From Rhizobium indicum (GTDB taxonomy: Bacteria > Pseudomonadota > Alphaproteobacteria > Rhizobiales > Rhizobiaceae), in NCBI RefSeq assembly GCF_005862305.2, contig NZ_CP054021.1:1860001-1924000 (forward strand): a stretch of DNA of 64,000 nucleotides. Reading direction: 5' to 3'. The notes beneath the pieces were generated by a model, which ran no database searches, had not been told where the DNA came from, and saw only the letters and a program-made list of their open reading frames with translations. This document shows positions 11,243-19,811 of the stretch, one piece after another. The translations under genes and the position numbers were made by a program. Positions within the stretch are counted from its first letter, which is position 1. The number at the start of each line of letters is the position of its first letter.

Positions 11243-11479
11243 ATGGCATCCATTACACGCGTCAGGGAACGGGCCGAGGAGCAGGCAAGCAGCATGAGCG
11301 AGGATCAGCAGACGACGATCCGCATGCTCGCCAACGACCTGCACCGGCTGAACCAATCGGTCATGAAGGCCGTCGAGGCCGGCGTCTCGGTCGAACTGGT
11401 GCGCTCGGCCCGTCATCATGGCGGCGACGGCCACTGGGGCGACCTGCTGATCCCCGTCGTCGTCACCAACCGACATTGA
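11243..11479 (+). CDS. conserved-looking small protein downstream of aceA
   Basis: A 78-residue protein beginning MASITRVRERAEEQASSMSED after a strong ribosome site (GAGGAGGAGAAG) 21 bases behind the aceA stop, so probably co-transcribed with it. It is charged, predicted mainly helical in the first 50 residues, and ends with a conserved-looking motif RHHGGDGHWGDLLIPVVVTN. There is no signal peptide or membrane span. I do not recognise the family and assign no function. The good ribosome site and context make it very likely a real gene. Confidence 0.75.
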   Translation: MASITRVRERAEEQASSMSEDQQTTIRMLANDLHRLNQSVMKAVEAGVSVELVRSARHHGGDGHWGDLLIPVVVTNRH

Positions 11480-11497
11480 CGAAGAGCGGCCAGTAGC

Positions 11498-11564
11498 GGG
11501 GCCGATGACGTCGGCCCCATTGCTCAATCAAAGCGCCTGCGCGTCAGAGAGACGCGTGGGCGCT
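11498..11564 (+). terminator. double hairpin after the aceA operon
   Basis: First hairpin: ggggccga (11498-11505) pairs with tcggcccc (11511-11518) around TGACG. Second hairpin: agcgcctgcgcgtc (11532-11545) pairs with gacgcgtgggcgct (11551-11564), 12 of 14 bases, followed by CATCCTTTTCG. The second arm resembles the gcgcgtct/agacgcgc hairpins near 2040 and 47660. Position after the operon suggests transcription termination. Confidence 0.55.
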
Positions 11565-11719
11565 CATCCTTTTCGAAAACTCATCCCGATCTGGGGCTTG
11601 CGCGCCGGGTCGCACGATGCGTGGTCACAGTGCCGCATCGGTTAACCTTTGCCGGATCGAAAATTAAGGGCCGTTCAGATCAGCTGCGGTGGCCCTCGAC
11701 AGCTCCGCATCGCTCATAT

Positions 11720-11731
11720 AAAAATATTTTT
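11720..11731. promoter_or_regulatory. AT-rich palindrome upstream of the Eis-like gene
   Basis: A perfect 12-base palindrome aaaaatattttt in an otherwise GC-rich genome, about 40 bases upstream of the ATG at 11773. It lies in the likely promoter region of the amino-sugar block. It could be a promoter element or a bending/binding site; the sequence alone does not decide. Confidence 0.3.
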
Positions 11732-11772
11732 CAGAGTTTCAATTTTTCTGGCAATTATCACCAAGGCGAAAC

Positions 11773-12912
11773 ATGACATCACGTATTGCAGCAACACAAG
11801 ATGCGGATTTCATCGTAGAGGCCTACGCAACGTCCTTCGGGTTTACGGTGCAACAGACTGAAGCCTATGTGGGCAAGGTGGGCCTCGAAAATTTCTATAT
11901 CGCCGACCATGAGGATAGGCCGGCGGCGGTATTCGCTCTCATCGCCACCGGGCACTGGTTCGGTGGTAGAGCCGTGCCAGCATGCAACATTGCACATGTG
12001 GCCATTCTACCCGAATATCGCGGCCTGGGTCTCGCAGATGCCATCCTGGAGGATGCAGGTGCGATCGCTGCCAGCAGAGGCGCCCTCCTGACAACCTTGT
12101 TTGCATCAACCCGCCCCGTCTATCGAAGAGGCGGATATGAATTGGCCGGATCGGAAATTGTCTACGAAGCGGAAACGTCAGAGCTTTATAAAATCAAGGA
12201 AAAGTACCATTGCCGTCAGATGACGCTGCCTGCCGCGCTGCCGACCCTAGCCTCTATCCATGAGCGACAATGCGTGGTGGAGGCAGGTAATCTGCAGCGT
12301 AGTGCGGCACAATGGTCCCTTCTTTTGACGTGGCCGGATCCCCCGACATCCATTTACGTCTTCGACGAGGACGCTGCGTATGTGATCATCGATACGATCA
12401 ATCCCGAATGTATGATCATCCGGGATTGGGCGGCGCTGTCGGGACGGGCGGCTCGGTGCATATTGCGGTTTTTGGGGACATTCTCGACCGTATACCCGCG
12501 GGTGCGGTGGCACGGTTCAGCGCAGGACAAGTTGGTTTTCGCGATGCCGGACAAGGGATGGCGTCTCGTCCATCAGGAGGAGTTTCTAATGCGGGTCCTT
12601 TCCGCAAGGGACGCGCTTCTGGCACGTGGCTACAACTCAGTGACCGAGCAGGTCACGTTGGAGATAATGAAGGGCGATCAGGTCGAGACGCTATCGCTCT
12701 CCATCGAAAACGGCTCACCGTATTGCCGAACGCATGAAGCCGGCTCACCCATCGTGAAAATCGCAAGTGAACATCTTGCAACTCTCTATAGCGGCTTTCG
12801 CTCCGCGAGTTTTCTTGCAAGAGCGGGGTGGATAAACGGTGATCGTGATGGCGTAATGGCATGCGACCGCATATTTTCCGGCCCGCCCCCCTGGGTCGGA
12901 GAACATTTTTAA
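11773..12912 (+). CDS. Eis-like GNAT N-acetyltransferase with C-terminal sterol-carrier-like domain
   Basis: A 379-residue protein. The N-terminal GNAT fold (about residues 1-150) has the acetyl-CoA-binding motif VAILPEYRGLGLADAILEDAG around residues 76-96 with the usual R-x-x-G-x-G/A pattern. The length and the remaining 230 residues fit the Eis-type architecture: a second GNAT-like region, then an SCP2-like C-terminal domain (about 290-379). Eis proteins N-acetylate amines, including aminoglycosides and lysines; here an amino sugar or small-molecule substrate is conceivable but unproven. It precedes the RpiR gene by 9 bases, so it probably starts the amino-sugar transcription unit. Its codon use looks more AT-tolerant at third positions than its chromosomal neighbours. 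Confidence 0.75.
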   Translation: MTSRIAATQDADFIVEAYATSFGFTVQQTEAYVGKVGLENFYIADHEDRPAAVFALIATGHWFGGRAVPACNIAHVAILPEYRGLGLADAILEDAGAIAASRGALLTTLFASTRPVYRRGGYELAGSEIVYEAETSELYKIKEKYHCRQMTLPAALPTLASIHERQCVVEAGNLQRSAAQWSLLLTWPDPPTSIYVFDEDAAYVIIDTINPECMIIRDWAALSGRAARCILRFLGTFSTVYPRVRWHGSAQDKLVFAMPDKGWRLVHQEEFLMRVLSARDALLARGYNSVTEQVTLEIMKGDQVETLSLSIENGSPYCRTHEAGSPIVKIASEHLATLYSGFRSASFLARAGWINGDRDGVMACDRIFSGPPPWVGEHF

Positions 12913-12921
12913 GGACATGAC

Positions 12922-13761
12922 GTGAATCCGACACCGCATATGGCTCTCGTTGCGAGCATTCGCTCACGCGCTCCGAACATGACGCGCGCGCTACAGCGTG
13001 TCGCAGATTACACGTTGGAAGACCCGCAGGCGGTGCTTTACAAAAGTATCACCGAGCTTGCAGAAGACGCGCAATCCTCGGAAGCCAGCGTGATGCGGTT
13101 CTGCCGTGAACTGGGATTCACTGGGTTCCAAAATTTCAAGCTGGCTTTGGCGCAGGAGTTGGCGACACAGAGCCAAACCAGCGTCCCGATATCAACGGGA
13201 GATCCGGTTCAGAACCTTGTGGAGACAGCAAGAACGGCCCTCGATGAAACCGAGCGGCTGCTCGACCGTAGCATAATACAAGCCGTTGCCCAGGAATTGC
13301 TGCAGGCAAAACACATCGAGATTTTTGGCGTCGCCGCTTCGGCGATCACAGCGCAATATCTGGAATACAAGCTCGCACGCCTGGGTGTGCATTCACATAT
13401 CGCCCGCGACGCGCATCTGGCAACGATGGCTGCTGCCACCTCAAATCCCGCTGATGTCTATTTCCTGATTTCAAGTTCGGGCTCGACCCTCGATACAGTC
13501 AAGATTGCCGAGCTTGCGCATGCGAGAGGCGCACGCGTGATCGGGATCACCAATCGATCGAAAAGCCCGCTGGCAGCCACGTGCACGCATGTGCTGTTGG
13601 CATCCTGGCCAGAGACACCGCTTACGGGGGGCGCCTTTCCCTCGAAGATCAGCCAGTTACTGATTGTCGATGCTCTGGCGTCCTATATGACGATGGCTGA
13701 GCCGGACCGCCTTATTACCATTCTCGACACCGCCCAAAGCGTTACCGACCGTAACGTTTAA
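12922..13761 (+). CDS. RpiR/MurR-family transcriptional regulator
   Basis: DNA-binding regulator of 279 residues starting at GTG 12922, with AAGGA 6-7 bases upstream. The N-terminal HTH_6 domain occupies residues 10-85 (LEDPQAVLYKSITELAEDAQSSEASVMRFCRELGFTGFQNFK), and a SIS sugar-phosphate-binding domain fills about 125-260 (IEIFGVAASAITAQYLEYKLARLG ... FLISSSGSTLDTVKIAELA). Family members sense phosphosugars such as MurNAc-6P, ManNAc-6P or GlcN-6P. Placed at the head of an amino-sugar catabolic operon, it most likely controls it. A GAAATT-N12-AATTTC repeat in the following intergenic gap is a candidate site. Confidence 0.88.
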   Translation: MNPTPHMALVASIRSRAPNMTRALQRVADYTLEDPQAVLYKSITELAEDAQSSEASVMRFCRELGFTGFQNFKLALAQELATQSQTSVPISTGDPVQNLVETARTALDETERLLDRSIIQAVAQELLQAKHIEIFGVAASAITAQYLEYKLARLGVHSHIARDAHLATMAAATSNPADVYFLISSSGSTLDTVKIAELAHARGARVIGITNRSKSPLAATCTHVLLASWPETPLTGGAFPSKISQLLIVDALASYMTMAEPDRLITILDTAQSVTDRNV

Positions 13762-13816
13762 GACCCCTGCGAGCGCCCTTTTCGCCGGGTCGATTTTTTG
13801 CTCTTACGGTTTGGCG

Positions 13817-13840
13817 GAAATTTTCATCATAAATAATTTC
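13817..13840. promoter_or_regulatory. inverted repeat GAAATT-N12-AATTTC, candidate RpiR operator
   Basis: Perfect 6-bp inverted halves (13817-13822 and 13835-13840) in the 139-base gap between the RpiR gene and nanE, about 60 bases before the nanE start and directly followed by TTGACG, a possible -35 element. GAAAT/ATTTC half-sites are common for RpiR-type regulators. This is a prediction from sequence. Confidence 0.4.
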
Positions 13841-13900
13841 TTGACGGTTTATTTCACTATGATACCGTGACCTCGAATTTGAGACGAAGGGTATTGGAAC

Positions 13901-14584
13901 TTGAGCATCCTTGAAGCCTTGCGCGGAACACTTGCCGTTTCCTGTCAAGCGGCTGACGGCAGCCCCTTGCAGCCGACAGATCACATTGTGGCACTTGCCA
14001 AGGCGGCGGTGTTGGGCGGCGCGAAGGCGGTTCGTATCGAGGGTGTCGCAAATGTGTCCGCCGTGCGAAATGCCGTCAACGTCCCCGTCATCGGCATTAC
14101 CAAGATCGAGCATCCGGATTCAGAAATTTACATCACACCTACGCTGGAAGACGTTCGCCAGCTTTGCGAGGCGGGCGCAGACATTGTGGCGTTTGACGCC
14201 ACGGCAAGACCAAGACCCTGCAGCGTCGCTGCCCTTGTCGAGGCGGTGCATCAGGCGGGCCGGATCGCCATGGCCGATATCAGCACCTTGGACGAAGGGC
14301 GGGCGGCGGTTGCCGCAGGTGCCGACTTCGCGGGCACGACCCTGTCTGGATACACGCCCTATTCGCCACAGACTGAGGCGCCGGATTTTAAGCTGATGGA
14401 AGATCTTTTCCGCGCGGGCATCCCGTTTGTGGCCGAGGGCCGCATCTGGGAACCAACCGATGCACGCAGAGCCATCGAATATGGCGCAGCATTTGTCGTG
14501 GTCGGTTCTGCCATCACCCGTCCGGATGTGATCACGCGGCGGTTTGCGGATGCTGTGGCCGGTGCGCGCGCGCACAACGCCTGA
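13901..14584 (+). CDS. nanE: N-acetylmannosamine-6-phosphate 2-epimerase
   Basis: TIM-barrel epimerase that interconverts ManNAc-6P and GlcNAc-6P, 227 residues, the family's normal size. Features: SCQAADGSPLQPTDHIVALAKAA near the N-terminus, AKAVRIEGVANVSAVR, the catalytic-lysine strand VIGITKIEHP, ADIVAFDATARPRP, MADISTLDEG, and the phosphate-binding end VAEGRIWEPTDARRAIEYGAAFVVVGSAITRP. It starts with TTG at 13901, preceded by GAAGG about 10 bases upstream. It lies 18 bases before the Gfo/Idh gene. It is the best marker that the block handles a mannosamine-type amino sugar. N-acetylneuraminate lyase is not in the window. Confidence 0.88.
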   Translation: MSILEALRGTLAVSCQAADGSPLQPTDHIVALAKAAVLGGAKAVRIEGVANVSAVRNAVNVPVIGITKIEHPDSEIYITPTLEDVRQLCEAGADIVAFDATARPRPCSVAALVEAVHQAGRIAMADISTLDEGRAAVAAGADFAGTTLSGYTPYSPQTEAPDFKLMEDLFRAGIPFVAEGRIWEPTDARRAIEYGAAFVVVGSAITRPDVITRRFADAVAGARAHNA

Positions 14585-14602
14585 ATTCAATGGAGAAAGC
14601 AG

Positions 14603-15616
14603 ATGACAAGGAAATTTCGCGTTGCCGTGATCGGAGCCGGCTTCATGGGCTCGATGCATGCTTCGATTTTCGCAAACGAACCCCGCGCTGAACTCGTCGC
14701 CGTCGTCGATAGCGACATCGGACGCGCCGCTGCGTTGGCAGGTGGGTTGCGCGGCAACGTCAAAGCCTACAGCTCCCACCTGGAACTGCTGGCTGCCGAA
14801 GAGCTTGATCTGGTCAGTATCTGCACCCCGGATCACCTTCATCTCGATCCGGCGCTCGCCATTGCGGCAAAGGGCATAAATCTCTTCGTTGAAAAACCGA
14901 TCGCCTCGACCATGGAAGATGCTGCCAAGATCGTCGCGGCGTGCAAGGCGGCAGGCGTCAAGCTCGGGGTCGGCTATCTGCTTCGGTTCGACCCACGCTA
15001 CTACAAGGCGCGCGAGCTGATTACGTCGGGCAAGATCGGCACGCCTATTCACATCTATGCCCGCCGCAACAGCGCCCGCACCGAAGGCCCCAAGCGCTAC
15101 GGCGGCACCTTGCCGCTCGCACTGCATGTCACAGTGCATGATGTCGACATGGTGCTTTGGATGCTCGAGGGTCAGACTCCGGTTTCCGTCTACGCCCAGC
15201 AGACTGACATTCTCCTCGGATCGCTTGGCACGCAGGATACGATCGCGGCGGTCGTACGCTTCTCGGGCGGAACCGTCGTGACGTTTGAAAGCGCCTGGTC
15301 ATTGCCTGCCGGCGCTCGCCACATGATCGACGCACGCATGGAACTCATCGGCACCGAGGGTTCATTCGAAGTGCAGTGCGGCGATAGCGGCCTTTATTTC
15401 GCAGACAACCAGACATCGCGCGAGATCGACACCCAGCATTGGCCGATCGTCGAAAATCGGGTTGGCGGCGACCTCAAGCTCCAGCTTGCCAGCGTTCTCG
15501 AATGGCTTGACGGCGGCCCCTCTCAGGTGGCCAGCGGCGAGGAAGCCATTCGCTCGTTGGAATTGACCCGAGCCCTCATCCGCTCGGCGGAAAGCGGCGA
15601 GGTGGAGAGACTCTAG
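14603..15616 (+). CDS. Gfo/Idh/MocA-family NAD(P)-dependent oxidoreductase
   Basis: A 337-residue dehydrogenase with an N-terminal Rossmann fold (VAVIGAGFMGSMHASIF, residues about 7-23), the family EKP motif (LFVEKPIAST, about residue 95) and a C-terminal alpha/beta substrate domain with HVTVHDVDMVLWMLEG carrying the HD pair typical of the catalytic region. A GGAGAAAGC ribosome site precedes the ATG at 14603. The substrate cannot be read from sequence. In the context of NanE, NagB and a sugar importer it probably oxidises or epimerises the imported sugar. Some sialic-acid systems use Gfo/Idh enzymes (YjhC/NanOx) on anhydro-sialic acid; that parallel is only suggestive. Confidence 0.8.
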   Translation: MTRKFRVAVIGAGFMGSMHASIFANEPRAELVAVVDSDIGRAAALAGGLRGNVKAYSSHLELLAAEELDLVSICTPDHLHLDPALAIAAKGINLFVEKPIASTMEDAAKIVAACKAAGVKLGVGYLLRFDPRYYKARELITSGKIGTPIHIYARRNSARTEGPKRYGGTLPLALHVTVHDVDMVLWMLEGQTPVSVYAQQTDILLGSLGTQDTIAAVVRFSGGTVVTFESAWSLPAGARHMIDARMELIGTEGSFEVQCGDSGLYFADNQTSREIDTQHWPIVENRVGGDLKLQLASVLEWLDGGPSQVASGEEAIRSLELTRALIRSAESGEVERL

Positions 15617-15675
15617 CGCATCATCGATCAAGCAATTCAATGCAACGCATGGATAGTTCAAAAAAGGGGAATGAC

Positions 15676-16968
15676 ATGAAACGACGCCAACTACTTGCAC
15701 TCACGCTTGCACTTGCGACCTCATCGGCCTTGCCGGCAATGGCTGAGAACGCCGATCAGCCCTATGCGGGAACGCATATTGCGGTTCTGATGGAAGGCCA
15801 CCCGACAACCGACGGCATTCAGAAGCTGTTACCGGAGTTCACCAAGGAGACCGGCATCGAGGTGGAACTCGAGGTCATCCCGGAATCCGACATCACCGCC
15901 AAGATGCTCCTGGAGTTCTCCTCCGGCTCTGGCCGCTACGATGTCGTCCAGAACAATATCATCTATATTCCGGGCTTCGTTAAGGCCGGCTATATCGATC
16001 CACTCGACGATCTGGCGAAAAAGCTGCCCAAACATCTGGACCGCGCCGATTTCGTGCCCGGCTACCTCAACACGAATATTGTCGACGGCAAACTTTACGG
16101 CCTGCCGGTTTACGGCGAGAGCACGTTCCTGATGTATCGCAAGGATCTGTTCGAGCAATACGGTCTCACCCCGCCGAAGACTTTTGACGAGGTTATCAGC
16201 GCCGCCAAGACCATCAAGGAAAAGTCCAACGGCGAGATCGCAGGCATTACCATGCGTGGCGCCCAAGGTATCCAGAACGTCTATGTCTGGGCCGGCTGGC
16301 TGTGGGGTTACGGCGGCGAATTCCTCACCAAGGATGGGAAATCAGCCCTTGGAACGCTAGAGGCCGCCGCCTCGCTCGATGCTTTTGCAAAAGTCCTACG
16401 CGACTACGGTCCCGTCGGTGCTGCCAATTTCGGTTGGGAAGAAAACCACGTTCTGTTCCAGCAGGGCAAGGCCGGCATGACAATGGATGCAACGGTCAAC
16501 GGAGCATTCAACGAGGACCCGGCTGTGTCGTCAGTGGTCGGCAAGGTTGGCTACGTGCCGGTTCCCAAACAGACCGACGCATTGAAGGGTGGCTCATCGT
16601 CCCTCGCTGTGCACAGCCTTTATATCACTTCGGCCTCCGCCCAGAAGGAAGCGGCATGGCTATTTGTGTCATGGGCAACGGCGAAGGAGCAGCAAATCAA
16701 GTCGTTTAGCATCGCGCCCAACTCCGGTGTCACGTCTGAAGCTGCGTTGAATTCGGATGAATTCAATAAGCGCTACGGAGCCTTCAAGGAAGCGATGCTG
16801 GCTTCGATCAACCAGGGCAATCCGCAATATTTGCCGACTGTCACTGCTGCGAACGAAATCATCAACAATGCTGGTATCGCCGTATCCAAGGCGCTCGCCG
16901 GCACCGCTTCGGCAAAGGACGCACTGGCGGAAGCCAACACGGCCAACGACGCAGCACTCGCCCGCTAA
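15676..16968 (+). CDS. ABC sugar transporter, periplasmic binding protein (family 1)
   Basis: Extracellular solute-binding protein of the carbohydrate CUT1 type, 430 residues. The ATG at 15676 is chosen because AAGGGGAATGAC precedes it and a classical signal peptide starts there (KRRQLLALTLALATSSALPAMA, cleavage near residue 24). The mature part has typical features: HIAVLMEGHPTTDGIQKLLPEFTKETGIEVELEVIP, then KLYGLPVYGESTFLMYRKDLFEQYGL, and the C-terminal lobe KGGSSSLAVHSLYITSASAQKEAAWLFVSWA. It is the first transport gene of the amino-sugar operon and is followed by a strong hairpin. The ligand is presumably an amino sugar by context. Confidence 0.88.
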   Translation: MKRRQLLALTLALATSSALPAMAENADQPYAGTHIAVLMEGHPTTDGIQKLLPEFTKETGIEVELEVIPESDITAKMLLEFSSGSGRYDVVQNNIIYIPGFVKAGYIDPLDDLAKKLPKHLDRADFVPGYLNTNIVDGKLYGLPVYGESTFLMYRKDLFEQYGLTPPKTFDEVISAAKTIKEKSNGEIAGITMRGAQGIQNVYVWAGWLWGYGGEFLTKDGKSALGTLEAAASLDAFAKVLRDYGPVGAANFGWEENHVLFQQGKAGMTMDATVNGAFNEDPAVSSVVGKVGYVPVPKQTDALKGGSSSLAVHSLYITSASAQKEAAWLFVSWATAKEQQIKSFSIAPNSGVTSEAALNSDEFNKRYGAFKEAMLASINQGNPQYLPTVTAANEIINNAGIAVSKALAGTASAKDALAEANTANDAALAR

Positions 16969-16977
16969 CAAACGGGC

Positions 16978-17003
16978 GCCACGTCCGGATTTCCGGACGT
17001 GGC
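16978..17003 (+). promoter_or_regulatory. intercistronic hairpin after the sugar-binding-protein gene
   Basis: Perfect 11-bp inverted repeat gccacgtccgg / ccggacgtggc with an ATTT loop, starting 9 bases past the binding-protein stop and ending 18 bases before the permease start. It has no T-run. It is the counterpart of the hairpins at 7075-7098 and 41861-41887. Confidence 0.7.
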
Positions 17004-17021
17004 TACACTGCGGGGATCATT

Positions 17022-17894
17022 ATGCTCAACGACGCGACAAAGCTTTTCTATCAGCCGGTGATTGCCTTTTTCGGCGCGGTCTCGGTGGTCATCACGATCT
17101 ATGTCGTGTGGCTGACATTGCACAATATCAGTCTGATGCGGCCAGGGCAGGAACAGTTCATCGGGCTGGACAACTACTTGCGGCTTCTGCTCGACCCACG
17201 CGGCCTCAATGCTCTCTGGCGCACGGTCCTCTTCACGGTGGTGGCCACGACCATTGAACTGATCATCGGCCTTTTCGTCGCCTTGCTGCTCGACCGGGAA
17301 TTTCATGGCAAGAGGATTGCGCGAGCTATCATGCTCGTGCCCATCGTCATGACGCCCATCGTCGTCGGGCTGACATGGCGTTTCATGTTCGACCCGTCGA
17401 GCGGTATGGCGAACTACCTCCTGTCCCTGCTTCATCTCGGTCCGGTCGATTGGCTTGGCAATCCAAACGTCGCCCTGTTCTCAGTGATGATTGCCGACAT
17501 CTGGCAATGGACACCCTTTGTCGTGCTCTTGACGATGGCGTCACTGGAAGCGCTGCCGGGCGATCCGCAAAACGCCGCGCGTGTCGACGGCGCTCGGGAG
17601 TGGCAGGTTCTCTGGCACCTCACCTTGCCCGCGCTTCACCGTGCGCTTCTTGTCGTCGCCCTCATCCGCGCCATCGACAGTGTGAAGACCTTTGACATCT
17701 TCTACATCATGACCCGCGGCGGGCCAGCGCTATCGACGGAAACACTCAATCTCTACGGCTATATTTCGGCATTCACCAATTTCGACATTTCCTACGCCCT
17801 GACCGTTGCCATGGTGTTGACGATCTTCACCAATGTCGCGCTGCTGTTGCTGTACAACCTGGCCTTCAAGGCTCAAGCGCGGGGAGCCGTATGA
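17022..17894 (+). CDS. ABC sugar transporter permease (MalF/UgpA type)
   Basis: Inner-membrane permease, 290 residues, six predicted spans beginning FYQPVIAFFGAVSVVITIYVVWLTL. The EAA loop contacting the ATPase is around residues 185-205 (ASLEALPGDPQNAARVDGAREWQVLWHLTLP). It is the first of two permeases of a CUT1 importer, and its stop overlaps the start of the second (ATGATG with TGA inside), so the two are translationally coupled. A GGGGATC ribosome site precedes ATG 17022. Confidence 0.88.
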   Translation: MLNDATKLFYQPVIAFFGAVSVVITIYVVWLTLHNISLMRPGQEQFIGLDNYLRLLLDPRGLNALWRTVLFTVVATTIELIIGLFVALLLDREFHGKRIARAIMLVPIVMTPIVVGLTWRFMFDPSSGMANYLLSLLHLGPVDWLGNPNVALFSVMIADIWQWTPFVVLLTMASLEALPGDPQNAARVDGAREWQVLWHLTLPALHRALLVVALIRAIDSVKTFDIFYIMTRGGPALSTETLNLYGYISAFTNFDISYALTVAMVLTIFTNVALLLLYNLAFKAQARGAV

Positions 17895-18703
17895 TGCGCA
17901 AAATGGCCTTCTATATCGCCATCCTCGCCCTCATCGTGGTCGTGCTGTTTCCGCTCTACTGGGTGGTCGTCACATCGGTAAAGACGACGAAGGACGCCTT
18001 TGCGATCCCACCGGTCTGGTTCTTCGAACCGACCTGGGAGAACTACCAGCGCGTTCTCAACAATGGCGTCTTCATTCGTGCCTTCATGAACAGCGTCCTT
18101 ATCTCCATTACGGCAAGCGCGATATCGGTGGCGATCGGTGCGCTTGTCGCCTATGGGCTCGTGGCACAGGAAGAACCGGTGCGCCGCAGCAATGAAAAGT
18201 TCGTGCTGAGCCTCAGGATAGCACCACCCCTGATCTTCATCATTCCCACGTATTTTCTAGCCGCGCAGTTGAAATTGCTCAACAATCACTGGGTGATCAT
18301 TGCGGTCTACGCCTTCATCAATGTGCCCTTTGCCATATCGCTGCTCATCACCTTCTTCGAGGACATACCAAAGGAGCTGCGCGACGCGGCAAAAGTGGAC
18401 GGTGCGCGCGAACTGACAATCTTCTGGAACGTGTTCCTGCCGGTCGCCAAGGGCGGCATCGTCGCGACGATGATCCTGTGTGTGCTGTTTACCTGGAATG
18501 AGTTCTTCATCGCCCTCGTCCTGACCGGGCGGGACACCCAGACACTGCCCGTCAGCATCACCTCGTTCCTGACTTTTCAGGGGGTGCAGTGGGGACCGCT
18601 GACGGCAGCCGCAACGCTTGTCATGCTGCCGATGCTCGTTCTCGGCATGTTGGTTCAAGGCCAGGTCGTACGTGGCATGTCACTCGGAAGTATAAAAGGA
18701 TGA
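17891..18703 (+). CDS. ABC sugar transporter permease (MalG/UgpE type)
   Basis: Second inner-membrane permease, 270 residues, starting at ATG 17891, which overlaps the previous stop by 4 bases. It shows the MalG-type layout: first span FYIAILALIVVVLFPLYWVVVTSV, the FEPTWENYQRVL periplasmic stretch, and the EAA loop DIPKELRDAAKVDGARELTIFWNVFLP near residues 160-185. Its TGA stop overlaps the ATG of the ATPase gene at 18700 (ATGA). Together with the upstream permease it forms the channel for the amino-sugar importer. Confidence 0.88.
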   Translation: MMRKMAFYIAILALIVVVLFPLYWVVVTSVKTTKDAFAIPPVWFFEPTWENYQRVLNNGVFIRAFMNSVLISITASAISVAIGALVAYGLVAQEEPVRRSNEKFVLSLRIAPPLIFIIPTYFLAAQLKLLNNHWVIIAVYAFINVPFAISLLITFFEDIPKELRDAAKVDGARELTIFWNVFLPVAKGGIVATMILCVLFTWNEFFIALVLTGRDTQTLPVSITSFLTFQGVQWGPLTAAATLVMLPMLVLGMLVQGQVVRGMSLGSIKG

Positions 18704-19800
18704 CCGGCATGATCCAGGCCAGCAAGCAGTCGCTTTCCCTACGGAAAATCACCAAATCCTATGGCCCGATCTCGGTGCTGAAAGGGATTGATGTCGAGGT
18801 CGATGAAGGCGAATTCGTCGTCCTTCTCGGCCCCTCCGGCTGCGGCAAATCCACCCTGCTGCATGCGATCGCGGGTCTGCATTCGATCGACTCGGGAGAA
18901 ATCGTGATCGAGGGTCGACCAGTGACACACATCCCGACACGGGAGCGCGATGTCGCAATGGTGTTCCAATCCTATGCGCTCTACCCGAACATGACGGTTG
19001 CGCAGAACATCGGCTTTCCGCTGCGGATGCGCAAACTCTCGCGTGAGACAATTTCGCAAAGGGTGTCGGAGGTCGCACGCCTCTTGCAAATTGAACCGCT
19101 TCTCGAGCGGAAGCCGCGCGAGCTTTCGGGTGGCCAGCGCCAGCGTGTTGCCATCGGACGGGCTCTTGTGCGCGACCCGAAGATTTTCCTCTTTGACGAG
19201 CCGCTGTCGAATCTCGATGCGACGTTGCGTGTCGAGACACGCGCCGAGATCAAGAGACTGCACGAGCGCGTCGGAAAGACAATGGTCTATGTGACCCACG
19301 ACCAGATCGAAGCCATGACGCTAGCGACCAGAATTGTCGTGATGAACAAGGGCGATATTCAGCAGATCGGCTCACCCTATGAGATCTATCACAAACCGGC
19401 CAACACCTTTGTGGCCCGGTTCGTCGGTTCGCCGTCCATGCAGTTTATCAGCGGCCGCCTCGTTATGGATGGGACTGCAGTGATCTTCACGGATGGAAAG
19501 GATTGGAAACTGCCTCTTCCGCTGCCAGGACTTTCCGAAGGCATTTCGGGAGACGTCATCCTTGGTTTGCGGCCGGAACACATAAAGCTGGCCCGTCACG
19601 ATGAGGAGGGTCATGACGCCATCGTCGACCTGGTCGAGTCGACAGGCCCTGAGGACAACGTCACTTTATCGATCAACGGACAGAGGGCGACAGCCAGGCT
19701 GGAAACCGGGAGCACCGCCCCTGGGCAGACGATCAAGGTGCAGATAGCGGCCGAGAAAGCGTCCCTTTTCGACGCCGCGACTGGACAACGCCTGAATTGA
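18700..19800 (+). CDS. ABC sugar transporter ATP-binding protein (UgpC/MsmK type)
   Basis: ATPase of the amino-sugar importer, 366 residues from ATG 18700, which overlaps the permease stop; the ATG at 18709 has better spacing from AAAAGGA and may be the true start (363 residues). It has Walker A GPSGCGKST, Q-loop VFQSYALYPNMTV, signature LSGGQRQRVAIGRALV, Walker B IFLFDEPLSNLDA and H-loop YVTHDQIEAMTLA. The C-terminal part is the TOBE/OB domain of CUT1 ATPases (GLRPEHIKLARHDEE). Its TGA touches the start region of nagB, so it lies within one transcription unit. Confidence 0.9.
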   Translation: MTGMIQASKQSLSLRKITKSYGPISVLKGIDVEVDEGEFVVLLGPSGCGKSTLLHAIAGLHSIDSGEIVIEGRPVTHIPTRERDVAMVFQSYALYPNMTVAQNIGFPLRMRKLSRETISQRVSEVARLLQIEPLLERKPRELSGGQRQRVAIGRALVRDPKIFLFDEPLSNLDATLRVETRAEIKRLHERVGKTMVYVTHDQIEAMTLATRIVVMNKGDIQQIGSPYEIYHKPANTFVARFVGSPSMQFISGRLVMDGTAVIFTDGKDWKLPLPLPGLSEGISGDVILGLRPEHIKLARHDEEGHDAIVDLVESTGPEDNVTLSINGQRATARLETGSTAPGQTIKVQIAAEKASLFDAATGQRLN

Positions 19801-19811
19801 ACGGAAAAAGC

